A DNA stretch of 64,000 bases from Microthyrium microscopicum (lineage: Eukaryota > Ascomycota > Dothideomycetes > Microthyriales > Microthyriaceae): contig MU004239.1 of NCBI GenBank assembly GCA_010405405.1, forward strand, positions 856,713-920,712, given 5' to 3'. How positions within the stretch are numbered: the stretch's first letter is position 1; every line of letters starts with the position of its first letter. Of the stretch, positions 1 to 11,909 are shown one piece after another. The notes under the pieces were generated by a model that ran no database searches, was not told the origin of the DNA, and saw only the letters and a program-made list of their open reading frames with translations. The position numbers were made by a program, and so were the translations under genes.

Positions 1-149
1 GCAAGCTAGTCCTCTGCTTTGCTCTCTGGTATAGTTAAATTGTAAACCGAGTATGGCGGATCTGGAGGAGGGTAGTCGGGGAGGTAGGATCTCGTGGAAA
101 CGGCGAAGGGAAGGTACGATAATTAAAAACCCTAAAATCAGTCATAAGT

Positions 150-860
150 TATCCAGCTCTTTCCCCTCAGCCATTCCTTTCCTCCACATCTGCCATTGTA
201 AATTATGAGTTCGGTTCGGTCGGTAAGGGGTACGAAATCGAAGGTATGCGGAGTATAGGAGCGGTATTGTGGACAAATAGGGAGGAACGTATGAAAATGC
301 TAAAGGGACGTATGAAAATTCTGGCCGCAAGTTAAATGATTCCACAACATGTAACACTTTAAATCATACCTTTTCTTACCATTCAGTTTCTACTTTGATG
401 ATAGAAGACTTAATCCGTAAGGACGCCGTTGCGAGTGTACGTGGACTGTGCGGATAAGTAATAAGGGAAAAGCACTATTTGTGAGTTAGTTTTCCTCCTC
501 TTTTGCTCCCCATCCTTTCCTCCTCTTCTGCCATTGTAGATTATGAATTGTGTATGAGTTCGAGGGTAAGGTCCGCGCGGAAGGGTAAGGTTTGAGAGAA
601 GGATATCGTGACTATATGTGTGGTTATCTCCTCCTTTTTTGCTCCCCGTCCTTTCCTCCTATCAGCTGCCATTGTAAATTATAATTCGGTTTGGGAAGTA
701 AGGCACATGCGTGCGAGGTAGGAAAACGTGGAATGTAGGGATTCGCCGTAAGAAAAACGTGGGAAGATGCGCAATGGAAGGAAAACGTGGAGCGTATGGA
801 AGGCTCAAGGGTAGCGCCCCAACGCGATATAAAACGTGGAAAGAAAACTTATGCGGTTCA
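150..860. repeat. Degenerate interspersed direct repeats
   Basis: Three diverged copies of a block containing a pyrimidine tract followed by CTGCCATTGTAAATTAT or a close variant lie near 163-222, 487-550 and 628-690. The downstream part carries several copies of a GGAAAACGTGG-like word (near 722, 754, 780 and 831). No frame across this stretch looks like a protein, and short ORFs on both strands are broken by the repeat structure. It could be decayed tandem duplication or the remains of an old mobile element; I could not assign a family. Confidence 0.5.
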
Positions 861-1154
861 ACTACAATGTAGTCAGATTCTGGCCTTAGGAAGTGGCAGC
901 GCCAGTGCCAACCTGCAAGTTCACAGCTCTTGTTTGTCGATAACAAACAGGCTTAATGTACCGAGCTATATTCTTACCTGATACCGGTTTTTAAGCTGAT
1001 TCTGAAGCTGTTAATGGAAAAAGAGTTTGCGCATGAAGTCCGTATGACGAAGTTCCCAGCCGCCAGGCTTTAGAGCAAGTGCTTAGGAGCTGGAAGCATT
1101 GTACTCGAGCGAATGAAGCCATCTCGAGCACAAGTGTCGGAGGCTATAGTCTGT

Positions 1155-1745
1155 AAAGAAGCTCGTCAGTAAAATGTTATCATGAACAAGGCTGGAGCAA
1201 TGAGCCAATAGCAGCCAAGCCTGGGTCGAAGTTGAAGACGCGCACAATGAAAATGAAGTCGCAGCCCGACTTTTTGGATAAGGTACTAACCTGAGAAAAG
1301 AAAATGAAGCTGTTTCCAAGTTGCCTCGTCAGTATAATAGGTTTTGGCACAAGGCTAGGACGACTGACCAATAGCGGCCAAACTTGGCCTGTAAATGAAG
1401 GTGTGCGTGGTGAAAATGGCGTCGCAGCACGAGTTTTGAAGGAGTGACCAAGAAACGAAAAAGAACGCATTCTGTAATCAGGCTGGTTAGTATAATCAAC
1501 TTTGAGGCAAACCTAGAGCCCCAAGTCAATAGTAGCTACGCTTGAGCCGCAATGGATGATGTGCGTGATGAAGACGATGCCGTGGCACGAAGATACGCGC
1601 GGCGGCTGGATGATAATGATGTGAAATGCAGACGGCCGCGGCGATGCTAGGGATTGCAGGCAATGGAAATCAAACTTACCAGCTCCTGGGTCATCAGAAC
1701 GCGGCGCGCAAATTCCAAATTGCCTCGTCATAACAAGACGCAAGA
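1155..1745. repeat. Diverged tandem repeat, unit about 160 bp
   Basis: At least three diverged head-to-tail copies are visible. Each begins with a CTCGTCAGTA- or CTGGTTAGTA-like word (near 1162, 1325 and 1483), continues with AGGCTGG/AGGCTAGG, a GACCAATAGCGGCCAA-type core and a GTGCGTGATGAAGA-type word, and ends in a run of GAAAAAGAA. A partial fourth copy of the start word lies near 1722. The spacing is about 158-163 bp. The copies differ at many positions, so the array is old. No coding potential was recognised. Confidence 0.5.
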
Positions 1746-2436
1746 CGGCTCTCTGGTGCGGGCAGTAACCTCATGGGTGCTGATGCTCTTGCTTAAGTTC
1801 TGCGGAAGGTTAGACTCAGTTGAATGATGATACTGAAGCGCGCGCGGCATGGAGATGGGTCAATTGACAATCGAGGGTGCGAAACTTCCCCGGCAAGCAG
1901 AATTTGCTTCGCGAAGCCTGGCAATTGGAGGCAATCTTACCATCTTCATTGTGAACATGAGGAGCAAATCTCAGCTGACGAGCAGAGCTACGAGGATTCG
2001 ATGGCAATGGATTAAGAGAGAACCCTAAGAGTGGTGGATGCTCAATTCCTCATAAAAAGATTTGTTTTGCCTGTGTAATGACTTTGTGATGACGGAGGAG
2101 GAGATTTGGTCAATGGAAAGGAATAAGAAATCGGTCATACGAGACAGTCGAGCTCGAATATCATATAAACGGAAAGACAATGCCGAATCCTGAAATCAAA
2201 AGTTATGAATTGATGGTGTGTGGAGTTGTTCAAAGGGTGGTTATGGTTTAGGAGACTGGGCTCACAACACTAGTAGCCGGAGGAAGGCTACAGGTACTGC
2301 ATGACTTCCTTTCTCAGCCTTGTATCTCACCTCGACCCACAGCACGGGCCTTCAGCAAGACAGTTTGATGCTTTTACACTTTGAAATGACTGTCTATTGG
2401 GATATCGTTGAATTGAATCCTGTTCTGAGCTACTTT
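1746..2436. other. Intergenic, no feature seen
   Basis: Purine-rich unique sequence without a convincing ORF or RNA gene. Short ORFs on both strands near 1816-2015 overlap each other and resemble nothing known to me. Confidence 0.4.
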
Positions 2437-3054
2437 CTGTCTCTTCAATAACCAAAATCCTTTGTTTGACGCCTGGTCTTGCTTCTTTGAATGACCCTCA
2501 GCGCTCTTCCACAGCTCCGACAAGACAATATCCAACGTTCTATCCAAATTACGACCTCTGACAATGAATACCGCAAGGAATTGCAGCAATGAACCATCTC
2601 AGCTACACATACCGTGACCAGGCTCTCGTTGCTGAGACTCCGACGCTCGACAGCAACAGCAACTGATCCTCGGAACCCGTCAACGCGGCGGCGAGGACCT
2701 TCAAGCAAACATTTGCTTCAAAGGAACCCAGAGCATCATAGACTTCAACAGTCCATTGGACAACCAGACTGGGTTCTTGGTGATTCAGCTTGCGTCCTGG
2801 GCCAATTGTTCGACCAGACTCCATCTTCAAGCTCCAGAGTGAAAAGTCACGTTACCTCCTCGCCCAGCATCGCATCCTCAGGCAATAGCTTCCTCGATAA
2901 GAATTACTGGTCGAATGATACCCAAGACCTTGAATTACTGGCGGCAACAACAAGAAACGTTGAGAGGTGGCTCTTTGTTGTTAGAGGCGCACCACTTCAA
3001 ACCACCCGCAGCGGTACTCAATCATCAATCATACGCGTCTAGTTAACTGTGAGC
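2437..3054 (+). other. Coding-like but unassigned stretch
   Basis: All three plus-strand frames carry peptide-like segments in turn, including a 142-residue ORF at 2614-3042 and a segment rich in Gln/Asn. The frame that looks most protein-like changes along the stretch, which suggests a decayed gene or element rather than an intact CDS. No domain was recognised and I do not assign a function. Confidence 0.2.
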
Positions 3055-3364
3055 TTCGGAAAGGACCGAGCTAATTCAACGCAAGAATCTAGCAAAGGAG
3101 CGCGCCAAAGCAAGCCACAGGACAAATCTTGCACGAGAGAGCATCGAGATTCAGAGACCTGGAAAGCCTTGTCTACTATCGTGAGTGACGAGCTCTCCAA
3201 TTCAAAGCTCTGAAATACGACGTTGCTCCGCTCGGCAAGCTACTACCCGCCGCCTTGCCTTATGCCATGGACTTTCAGATGCGCGGTTATCTACAACTCG
3301 GCCTTGAGATTCGCTCTTGACAGCCCGACTCAAATCAGTAAATTGAGGATCCGAGTATCCCGAA
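3055..3364. other. Intergenic, no feature seen
   Basis: No ORF, RNA gene or repeat that I can support. Confidence 0.4.
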
Positions 3365-3745
3365 TAGACGCAGGAAGAGGCATGGCACAAAGGAAAGAGC
3401 ATGGCGTGGCGACAGAAGCAGTCCACGAGAACGGAAGTATTAGCGCACCAACAGAGGCAAACCGCTGCGACTGACGCAAGGCAAATCAAGGCGGAACAGA
3501 AGCACATCAGGGGGAGTGAGATACGGCATCACCAAAAAAGCGCACACGGCCATAGAAGCACGGCGCGGGGACAGAAGTACGCTTCCACCTGGTGATAGAA
3601 GCATGGCACGGAGAAAGAGTCCTAGCGGCGACAGAAGCACATTGCAGGCCTGGAAGCGAGACATGACTAGATAAGCACTCGAAGGCTGTAGAGGCTCAAT
3701 GCCGCAACGGGAAACACGGCCAGAGAAGCACTGGAAGGAGAGCCA
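3365..3745. repeat. Degenerate short repeats around ACAGAAGCAC
   Basis: A GRCAGAAGCA/GATAGAAGCA word recurs about seven times at irregular spacing (near 3411, 3496, 3551, 3571, 3594, 3631 and 3721). It is often followed by CGGCGCGG- or TGGCACGG-like sequence. The spacing does not keep a frame, so it is unlikely to be coding. Confidence 0.45.
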
Positions 3746-4104
3746 GACCTTCAGGGGCACCCAAGGCATAGGCTTAAGAGGCGCCCCTCGCGTGCCAGTT
3801 CTGGAGTCATTAGTATCCGTGGCTCCCCCCAACGCGGCGTGGAGTAGTCGACGAACGATGTTTCTACCGGCAGCCAGTACCCAGCCAAGTTAGGTGCTTC
3901 GCCGGCAGACATTGGCAACGGCACTATAATCCCAAGGACTCAAGGAGTAGCGGCAGGGACAAAGAACTGGGATTACAGAAAGCAATGCACAGCAAGACCA
4001 TTGGCAAGGAAGGAGGACATCACCTGTATACGAGCATGCTGCATGGCTCGCCGGAAGTCAGAGGTGTCAAGATATTTAAGCAGTTGCTGCGCATGCTTGG
4101 AAGA
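3746..4104. other. Intergenic, no feature seen
   Basis: Between two repeat fields. Short ORFs on both strands do not look like proteins. Confidence 0.35.
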
Positions 4105-4265
4105 GCACGGCTGCGGCATGGCCGAAGCGTGGCAAGAAGAGCATGGCCAAATCGTGGCAAGAAGCGCATGGCCAAAGCATGTGAAGAAGAGCATAGCAAG
4201 AAGAGCATAGCAAGAAGAGCATAGCAAGAAGAGCATAGTAAGAAGAGCACGGCAAGAGCATGGCT
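4105..4265. repeat. Minisatellite, 14-bp unit
   Basis: About five near-perfect tandem copies of the 14-mer AGCATAGCAAGAAG lie at 4184-4255. They are preceded by a degenerate zone of GCATGGCC(A)AA/GTGGCAAGAAG words from about 4105. A 14-bp unit shifts frame each copy. It gives cysteine/leucine-rich nonsense on the minus strand and basic nonsense on the plus strand, so a coding role is unlikely. Copy number may vary between isolates. Confidence 0.7.
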
Positions 4266-4643
4266 GGCTTGCCGGAAGCGTGGCAGGCACGGTGGGTCCA
4301 GAGGAGTTGAGTACTGTCTACGAAGAAGATACAAGAGCTGTGGACAAAGAAACCTTGAGTTCGTGGACCACTGGAAGAGCAAGGGAAGCCAGAAATAAAA
4401 GAACAAAGCGCTGCCAACAGAGAATCAAAGAGCATTGGAAACATGCCAGCATATGAGCTTTGGTACAAGATGTCCTAGAGATTTGAGCTACGACTGTGGA
4501 GGAGGGAGCCAGCTATCAACTGACCAGGAAGAAAAATACGTATGACGATGACGATGGTGCCGAAAACTTACGCCGAGGAAGTTTGCAACGGGGCGTTTAT
4601 CAGAAAGGGCTTTCAACAATAGGAGCAGCAATACTCGTTGACT
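4266..4643. other. Intergenic, 3' flank of the hydrolase gene
   Basis: No supported feature. It lies downstream of the minus-strand gene ending at 4644. Confidence 0.4.
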
Positions 4644-6578
4644 TTAATTCAAGAAGAAGACATCTGCGGCATATCCCCTTACCTCTGATCTTCTCAGCTG
4701 GCTTCCTTCTAAAGTCCAACCTCCATCGCCCCAAAGCACAGTACCAATCGACTTTGCCGTCCCAGCAATAGGAACAACAGCCTCGCGCCCTTCGCTCCCA
4801 GCGTCAGTAATGGATACAACGCTTACAAGCGTCCTTCTATCAATATGCCACGCTGCAACATCAACGACGCTCGAATCCAAGTTCGACTCAACCGCAACTC
4901 GCGTGCCCTCCAAAATTGCGCGGCTCACATCATCCCTTGACAACATCGCCGCCAGTTTCCCCGTACTATTCGCCAACTCCGCCGTGGTGGGCCAAACCCA
5001 GGCAGTAAGACCCTTGGACCCCTGATTAATCCTCAGCATCGACATGGCCGTCTCCTCCGTCGCATCTGGCGTTCGTGACCAATACTCGCTACCGCCAAAT
5101 GCTTGCGGCACGCCCCAGAGCGCCTTTGGTGGCCCATAGGAATGCCCAAGCCAGGATTGGTACTGCTTCAGCTGACTGATACGAGAGCGTATGTCGGCGA
5201 TCGAGCCGGCGGGCGCGGTACAGTCGTCGCAGCCGCAGTCTCCGTAGGTCGAGTTGCATGTGGTATTCCATTGTGTTGAGAAGGTCAAATTTGTAGCGAC
5301 GGGGTAGACGTCTTCCATGATGATGTCGGCGCCAGAGGTGTATTCCTTGAAATAGAAGTTGTTGCAGTTGAGGACAAGGCTTACTGGACGATACGGGTCC
5401 AGTTGATTGATTCGCTCGTATGCTAGGCGAGTTGCGTTCAAAGGCTAATAATTTGTCAACTTCGAGGTTTGGCAAGAGACGCGCTTGAGAAGCACGTAGA
5501 GCGCAGCGACTTACCTCGCTGTTACCGTCAGGCTCGTCGGCCGTATACCACGATAATATTGATTTACGACTCTTCAAACGATTGACCTGTTCTGTCAGCG
5601 ACGACAAGTTGGTGTACGTGTGGCGCATATCATATATGACCCATAGCTTCAGTTCATCAGCTCGAGTCATAAACGCATCAAATTGGGTCAAGTTGAATGG
5701 CTGCGGTCCTGCTCAACTATCAGCCATGCAGGTGCTTCTATCGAAATGTGCCACTCACCACCCGGAGGGATCACATGGATAGCATTGAACCCATAACTCT
5801 TAAACTCATCAACCCTCGCCGTCGAGTTGGAAAGCCAATTGCCCCAATCCACATAATATGAATATGGCAATATCGGCTTCCAATTGATTTGGCTCACTGC
5901 ACTGACGCCCGGCTGCTGAACCTGGAAAGCAGGCTGAACACTATAATCCTCCACATAGAGCGTCCCCGTCTTTCGATCCAATCTGCTCATCGTCCCACCA
6001 TCAGTCCGTTTTGGCAGCTTAGTAAAGCGCGTGGGAATTTTGAAAGAAGATTGGCACCCAGGTAACGTCGCTTGTACCTCCAACTCATGTGCCACAAACT
6101 GACTTTGAAATTCCTGAAGGGAGAACCAGACGCCATTTCCAGTTGTGTCAATACCTATACGGCTAATTGCAATGGCACTGTTATTTGACATGACAGTCAG
6201 CTCTAATTTCGGCGCTTTTATAGAGTCCAATGAGTAGAAACCTCGAAAGTCGCATAATGGAACTCCAGTGGTGTAGGAAATGGCAGCATCTACCACCAAC
6301 TCCGCCGCTTGTTCGCCATCAGTGTATATGTTGAATCTGGGATACACGCGCAAGTCCAGGAGTGGTTGACTTGATTGCTTTGGAGCCTCTATCCATCCGC
6401 CAGGGTCGAATGATGCGTTACTTGTGTATTTGTCAGTCGCGTGCAAGTGGCGTACAAGATAGAGAACTTACTTTGCGTAGTACGCTTTGCCACACCATAT
6501 TGGTACTCCGGGTGGGTTATTGAACTGGGCGTATCCAAGGACTACCCTGACGCTGGTCCATAATAGATACTTCTTCAT
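4644..6578 (-). CDS. Secreted putative glycoside hydrolase (TIM-barrel type)
   Basis: Four exons are inferred (6578-6472, 6420-5759, 5708-5515, 5444-4644), giving 587 residues, with GTAAGT/GTGAGT donors and frame continuity throughout. The N-terminus starts MKKYLLWTSVRVVLGYAQ, a plausible signal peptide, and there are many N-x-S/T sites and paired cysteines (CGCDDC), all consistent with secretion. The first half looks beta-rich. The second half has a barrel-like run with LWVIYDMRHTY, then SWYTADEPDG near residue 315 and IIMEDVYP, which resembles a clan GH-A type strand 4 acid/base position. The exact GH family is not recognised, and the catalytic role of the DEPDG glutamate is inferred. The start is chosen because the next exon lacks an ATG near its beginning. 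It is the first of several secreted-protein genes in the window. Confidence 0.8.
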
Positions 6579-7097
6579 TATTACATGTTCATATCAACTT
6601 TTTACTGGGATGAATATGGCGCGACTTTTCATATTTGCGAGTTGCACACATTGCGATTGGATTTCTGAGGCGATGTACGTTTTGATTGAGTAGACTTCAG
6701 ACGTGTTTACTGTTTGTCAGTCCATGTTGGATTTGCAGTCATCTTCGGTTTCAAATACCCTATAAGGTGTAGACCAGCTATGCGAACGAAGGTTTCCAAG
6801 CACGTTGAGAAACTGAGCTCGCGAGTTGTATCTTCTTCCAGACTCACCGGCAATGTGCATATCATTGTTGGATTTATCGAAATGCAAGCATAAATTGGTG
6901 ATGATTTAGCACTCTGTCATGGGCACTATTCGGCCTATCAAGTGTTGAGGTGGCGCAATTAGTCTGGCTGACAAGATTTTGTATGTAAGCCCCAGATTCT
7001 ATCAATTTGAGTGATCAAACTTGATTCTGGACTGGCATCTTATCATTTATGGTAAAGTTCATCTTGCATGCTGCCGTGAGATAGAAAAGATGAAGAA
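6579..7097. other. Intergenic, promoter side of the hydrolase gene
   Basis: AT-leaning unique sequence. It should contain the minus-strand promoter of the hydrolase gene. No specific element is claimed. Confidence 0.4.
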
Positions 7098-7742
7098 ATG
7101 GAGCCGGCCCAGCCCCCTTGCTGCGTGATGCTGGATTGGCTCGAATGTTTCACCAGCCTCGCGGTTTTGATCGAGAGCTTGATGGCAAAGCTAAGGTACC
7201 TGCATGCCGCTATCTTTCTGTCTGATTGTATTTATTGGTTCAATACATATGCATCTTATCTTCATCCTGCAACAACCTTTCTGCGTCACACTGATATCTG
7301 GGAAACTCAGAAGAAAACCGGTATTTGTGCAGAATTGCACTGCAATATCTCATCCACATTGAAGAGTGGAGAAGGGCTAGTGAGATATAGAAGGATAATT
7401 GGCGTCTGTAAGGCTGTTAGCCCCTTCGTGCCCCGTTGGCGTGTAGGGTCTGCTCTAATCAGCCAGGTAGTCGGTTCGAAAATAGATACAAGTCACACCT
7501 TCGGTAGCGAGGGTGTAACAAAGCTACCAGATGATTTATCCGTGTCGTACAAGTGGGAATTGATGGCCACACCTTCATTTATGACTGATGATCCTTTGAG
7601 TCCCGAGACTTTGCTCCTGAATAGAACGAGCAAGTCCATGAAGGCTTCCAGACTTGCCAGTGATGAGGCTGAGAACGTGCACATGTATAAGAAAAGTAGA
7701 AAGATGGCTTGCATTTACATAATACTGGGCTCTATGGCTTGA
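7098..7742 (+). CDS. Hypothetical ORF, 214 residues
   Basis: An uninterrupted ATG-to-stop frame. The product shows no recognisable domain, no clear signal peptide and only one weakly hydrophobic segment (about residues 10-50). The codon pattern is not clearly like the neighbours, and an open frame of this size can arise by chance here. I do not assign a function. Confidence 0.22.
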   Translation: MEPAQPPCCVMLDWLECFTSLAVLIESLMAKLRYLHAAIFLSDCIYWFNTYASYLHPATTFLRHTDIWETQKKTGICAELHCNISSTLKSGEGLVRYRRIIGVCKAVSPFVPRWRVGSALISQVVGSKIDTSHTFGSEGVTKLPDDLSVSYKWELMATPSFMTDDPLSPETLLLNRTSKSMKASRLASDEAENVHMYKKSRKMACIYIILGSMA

Positions 7743-8356
7743 CGATTCTGGACTTTTCGTGCTTGGCCAAGTCTAAAGAAGCCAATGCCAGAGCACGCGT
7801 AGGATGCGGAGGAATGCAGTCCAATAAATTTTGACCTAGCGCGATTGCGGCGCATGAACGAGGCTGATTGATGTGAGTTGTGACAGCTCTCGTGAATCTT
7901 TGCTCTCGCCAAAAGTTATCACGTTTTCCAGCTCTTGCCAAAAAATCCTCACCTCTACTCTTTCCCTTTGGATTCGTTTACTTTTGGACTCTTCTCCCAA
8001 TGGTGGATTGTTTATAGCGAGGACTTGTCTTTACCCATCACCGAAACCCGCCAGTCAGTCATTTCTCGGCCCCATAACACCAACTCAGTAATGGCGCAGT
8101 AGCACAAGCTGCGACCAGTACCCACACCAAGCGACTCTTCATAGAGATTTTCGACTCCCGGAGCCAAAAACTCCTGCCCTGCCCTTTACTATAGGGGATT
8201 TTCACTCGTTTTTGCAGTATTCTAGAATTCCATCATCACAAGTTCATCCTAGGACGACCCTGGACACTGCGCGAGTCGTCTATCTTCTTCCCCCCAACAT
8301 CCTGGACCCCACCATTCCCACAACAACAGACGATCGTGATAAACAACAATTCAATC
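7743..8356. other. Upstream region of the exo-glucanase gene
   Basis: It becomes increasingly C/T- and CA-rich towards 8357 (for example CCCCCCAACATCC near 8290), as is common for fungal 5' UTRs. No other feature is supported. Confidence 0.4.
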
Positions 8357-10205
8357 ATGGCGAGCCCATTACATCATTGGGATTCTAGCGCCGAGAAGCT
8401 TCCAGGTGCCGCAGCTAGCACTGACAAGCTCACTGCATTCACAGATTCTGTGGGGAGCCGCGATGCGGAGACTGCTCCAAAGAAGCCTCGCAGCCTCAAA
8501 GTACTCTGTAAGCTAATTCAAATTGTATTCTCATCTCTGCATAAGGATGATTGCTGACTGAAACCTAGGGATTGTGCTCGCAATTACCTTAGCACTTCTC
8601 ATCGTGGGTGGTGCCGTGGTGGGCGGGCTTGCCGACAAAGACATCATTCACTTTGGTGCGAAGACAGGAACATACACTTCAGGCCCCCAAACCACTGGCT
8701 CTGGTTCTGGCTCTCCAGCGGGATCATCCGGTTCTGGCACTGGCGCCAAAAATGGTACTACAGTCCCAACATGCACCAAGTCTGATGATATTCCTGCGTC
8801 GGCCAAAGGCACCTGGCTCGACCCAACCTCGTGGATGGATGCAAAAGACTTCAATTGCACCTACACCGCCGAGACCGTTGGAGGGCTTCCCGTGGTAGGC
8901 CTAAACCTGACTTACGACGACTCGAAGCAGGCAAACGCAAATTCTCCACCCATCAACAAATCCTGGGGTTACGGCACCAACCCGTTCCGTGGAGTCAATC
9001 TTGGAGGATGGCTTTCCCTTGAGCCTTTCATCACTCCATCACTCTTTGGCACAGACGCGAGCCCCATCGCAGACGAGTACACCTTGTGCCAAAAGCTAGG
9101 TAAAGACGCGGCCGCCACGCTGGAAAAGCACTACTCGACCTTCATCACCGAAGATGACTTCAAGGCCATTGTAGCAGCAGGACTGGACCACGTTCGTATC
9201 CCCTTCTCGTACTGGGCGATCGCAAAGTATGACTCGGATCCTTATGTCTTTGGCGTCTCGTGGCGATACCTGCTCCGAGGAATTGAATGGGCTCGACGAT
9301 ACGGCCTCCGCGTCAACATTGACCTCCACGCAGTTCCTGGTAGCCAAAACGGTTGGAACCATAGTGGTCGATCTGGAACAGTCAACTGGATCACCGGCCC
9401 AAACGGAACGATAAATGCTCAACGATCTCTAGACATCCACAACCAGTTGTCCAAATTCTTTGCCCAAGATCGCTACAAGAATGTAGTAACCCTTTACGGC
9501 CTCGTGAACGAACCATCCGGTCAGATTCCTCAAGACGATCTCGCAGCCTGGACAGCAAAGGCATACGCCATTGTCCACGGAAACGGCATATCAGCGATCC
9601 AAGTATTCAGCGATGCATTCAAGTCCTTTGAAACGTGGCAAGGAAAACTCACCGGCTACGGCAACGGCCTGATCATTGACGCACACGAATATACTATATT
9701 CGACAACGCTTTGATCATCAACAAACACACCGACCGCGTCAACTTTGCCTGCAAAACATGGACCAACCAAATCAACACCGGCCTCAACCCCAAAACCGGT
9801 TTCGGACCCGTCATGGTCGGTGAATGGAGCCAAGCAGATACAGACTGCACCCAATATCTCAACGGCGTCGGCACCGGCACGCGCTGGGAGGGTACATTCG
9901 ATAAGAATATTGGTCCCATGTGTCCAACCAAAGACAAAACCTGCTCTTGCGGCCCAGCCAACGCCGAAGTATCTGCAATGAGTGCAGACTACAAGGAATT
10001 CCTTTTGACTTGGGCGGAGGCGCAGATGGATGCGTTCGAGAGATCGTGGGGCTGGATTTACTGGACGTGGAAAACCGAGTCGGCTCCGCTATGGAGTTAC
10101 AAGACTGGTCTCGAGAACAAGATCATGCCGGCGGTGGCATACCAGCGCGATTGGACCTGTGACAAGGCCATACCGAGTTTTGGAAGTTTGCCGGAGAACT
10201 ATTAG
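8357..10205 (+). CDS. exgD: Glucan 1,3-beta-glucosidase, membrane anchored (GH5, ExgD-like)
   Basis: Two exons (8357-8507, 8569-10205; intron GTAAGC..CCTAG) give 595 residues. The enzyme releases glucose from the non-reducing ends of beta-1,3-glucan at the cell surface. The N-terminus is a cytoplasmic stretch of about 45 residues, then a single hydrophobic segment (VLAITLALLIVGGAVVGGLA, split by the intron upstream), then a Ser/Gly/Thr linker. This is the type II membrane layout of ExgD. GH5 signatures follow in order: GVNLGGWLSLEPFITPSLF, HVRIPFSYWAI, NIDLHAVPGSQNGWNHSG, LYGLVNEPSG (acid/base Glu), DAHEYTIF, MVGEWSQADTDC (nucleophile Glu) and WGWIYWTWKTE. The length fits the family. The ATG at 8357 is used because the in-frame codon further upstream is not ATG. 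Confidence 0.95.
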
Positions 10206-11909
10206 ACTCAAGGGAGTATTGGGAGTTTGATGATTTGTCTATGCGATGCGTCCATGATCAATGATACCTGTTTGCTGTATGATAGACCGATGACTTTAGT
10301 TAATTGAATAGTCCAGATTCCACGACGGAACAAACGGACTGCTTTCTTCACAATCTTCGTTTCTTACGTCTTTGTTCGATTGAGGTGCCGATGGCCATGA
10401 CAACTTGTGATTATTACCAATGTTCGTTTGTAAATAAGTTCATATTCAACAGTGGCAAGAGATAGGGGCGTAGCTACTAATGTACCTACAGCGGCTGAGA
10501 AGCGTAGAGAAAGCGGCTACAAGAGATCCGTAGAACATCGAGAACATCGAGACCTTGATTCATCCCGCCAGATGGCTGCCACGAGACCAAGAAGCGGGAA
10601 ATAGGGAATGGCTAAAGCTTGAAGTCTGTCCAAGAAAGCCCAGATTAAATTGCGATGATCAACGGGGCGGAAGATAGGCTAGAATCTCCAAGTCCGTGCA
10701 TCGAAGCCTCGATGGAACCTTGTGTCGATTTCAAGGATATCGAGTCTGAATAACCTGGATTCATAGGCTGATCTCAGCTTAGAAAGGAATTCGATTATGA
10801 CCACCCCACAAATTCGGGGGGTTGCCACCTTACCCATTGGCTATAGCGTAAAATTTGTAACAGGCAAGTCTTTGTTCATGTCTGGCTGTGGTTGGATCTT
10901 TGATGTTTCCCCTATGCTAGAGTCTAGAGTGAACATGTCACGACACTAACTTTCCACAACCTTTAGCCTTTACTATTTAGCTGCATTTACACATGGATCG
11001 CGCCGGCGCTGTTGTTTCGTTCAGGCGTAGTTGCCGTCTCTCCTATCAAAGTAATTGGTGGGAAGAATCGACGAAATCTCGACTAACCAAACTCTAATCC
11101 TGCTCACTTCCAATAGGAGATCGAGACGTTGATCTAGTCCACCCCTCCTTGCTCAACGTTTCATTATACTCCTACTACTCCTTTCACTCCTTCCCCATAG
11201 CAATAGTATTAACCTGCCTATAGCAAGGCCTTACCATCCCTTTTATATCCGGTCTATGGTTGACCGAATTTCGTCACTCTTTGCCAAGGGTCCAAACAAC
11301 CCCATGGCTCACTTCAATGCTTACCATACTCCTCCCGAGTCCTTCTGAGTCAACCAGCCTGCCAATGTGCCTGTAAATACGCGCCATCTCGGGCCGTCCG
11401 AAGTCCCAAGCTACAATGTCCATCGCAATCATGACTGGTGTCAAACAGCAACCCGTCCCCCAACTGTGGCGTTTGCGACCATCATCTCAACTGCAACGTT
11501 CTCAACGTATCGCGTGTCTTCCATCCTTCTAGCTACCAAATTCAATCCCTACTTGACTCGAATAGGTATGTCCTACTTGCAACCTTTGCATCCACTACTG
11601 AGCCGTGAATGACGGGAAGATCTAGTTCTAAAGCCAAAAGCAGAAGGTAATGAACCAAAATGTACCCCCATTACAATCCCATCCATTCGGTATTCTATAA
11701 TTCGTTTTCTCTTAGTACGCAAAGTAGGCCGTGATGGCGTTTTTGGTCTAAAGCCTGGTGTTCATCTCTTCTTCTATGAGCATCTTAAACATGGATAAAT
11801 AGCAACCCAGTCCTTCCCATCTTGACTTTCGAATATCAACCATTCAGTCATTCGCTCACTCTTGGTCTTTATTATCTAATTCTTTATCTTCTTCTTCAAT
11901 TCTATAATC
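10206..11909. other. Intergenic 1.7 kb, protease promoter at the right
   Basis: I see no convincing gene; an 81-codon ORF at 11367-11612 has no recognisable features. From about 11780 there is a TATA-like GATAAATA (11794) followed by a long C/T-rich tract up to the ATG at 11910, a common layout for highly expressed fungal genes. Confidence 0.4.
11794..11909 (+). promoter_or_regulatory. Probable core promoter and CT-rich 5' UTR of the protease gene
   Basis: A TATA-like GATAAATA lies about 115 bp before the start codon. It is followed by pyrimidine-rich sequence (CTTTATTATCTAATTC, TTCTTCTTCAATTC) immediately before the ATG. The role is inferred from position and composition only. Confidence 0.35.

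Noticed and set aside
3973-4468. Cysteine/leucine-rich minus-strand ORFs of 105-130 codons
   Set aside because: They are translations of the 14-bp minisatellite and related repeats; all three frames give the same kind of low-complexity product.
7470-7490. GTCGGTTCGAAA resembling a tRNA B box
   Set aside because: No acceptor stem or anticodon arm can be formed around it. No convincing tRNA, 5S rRNA or snRNA was found in the window.
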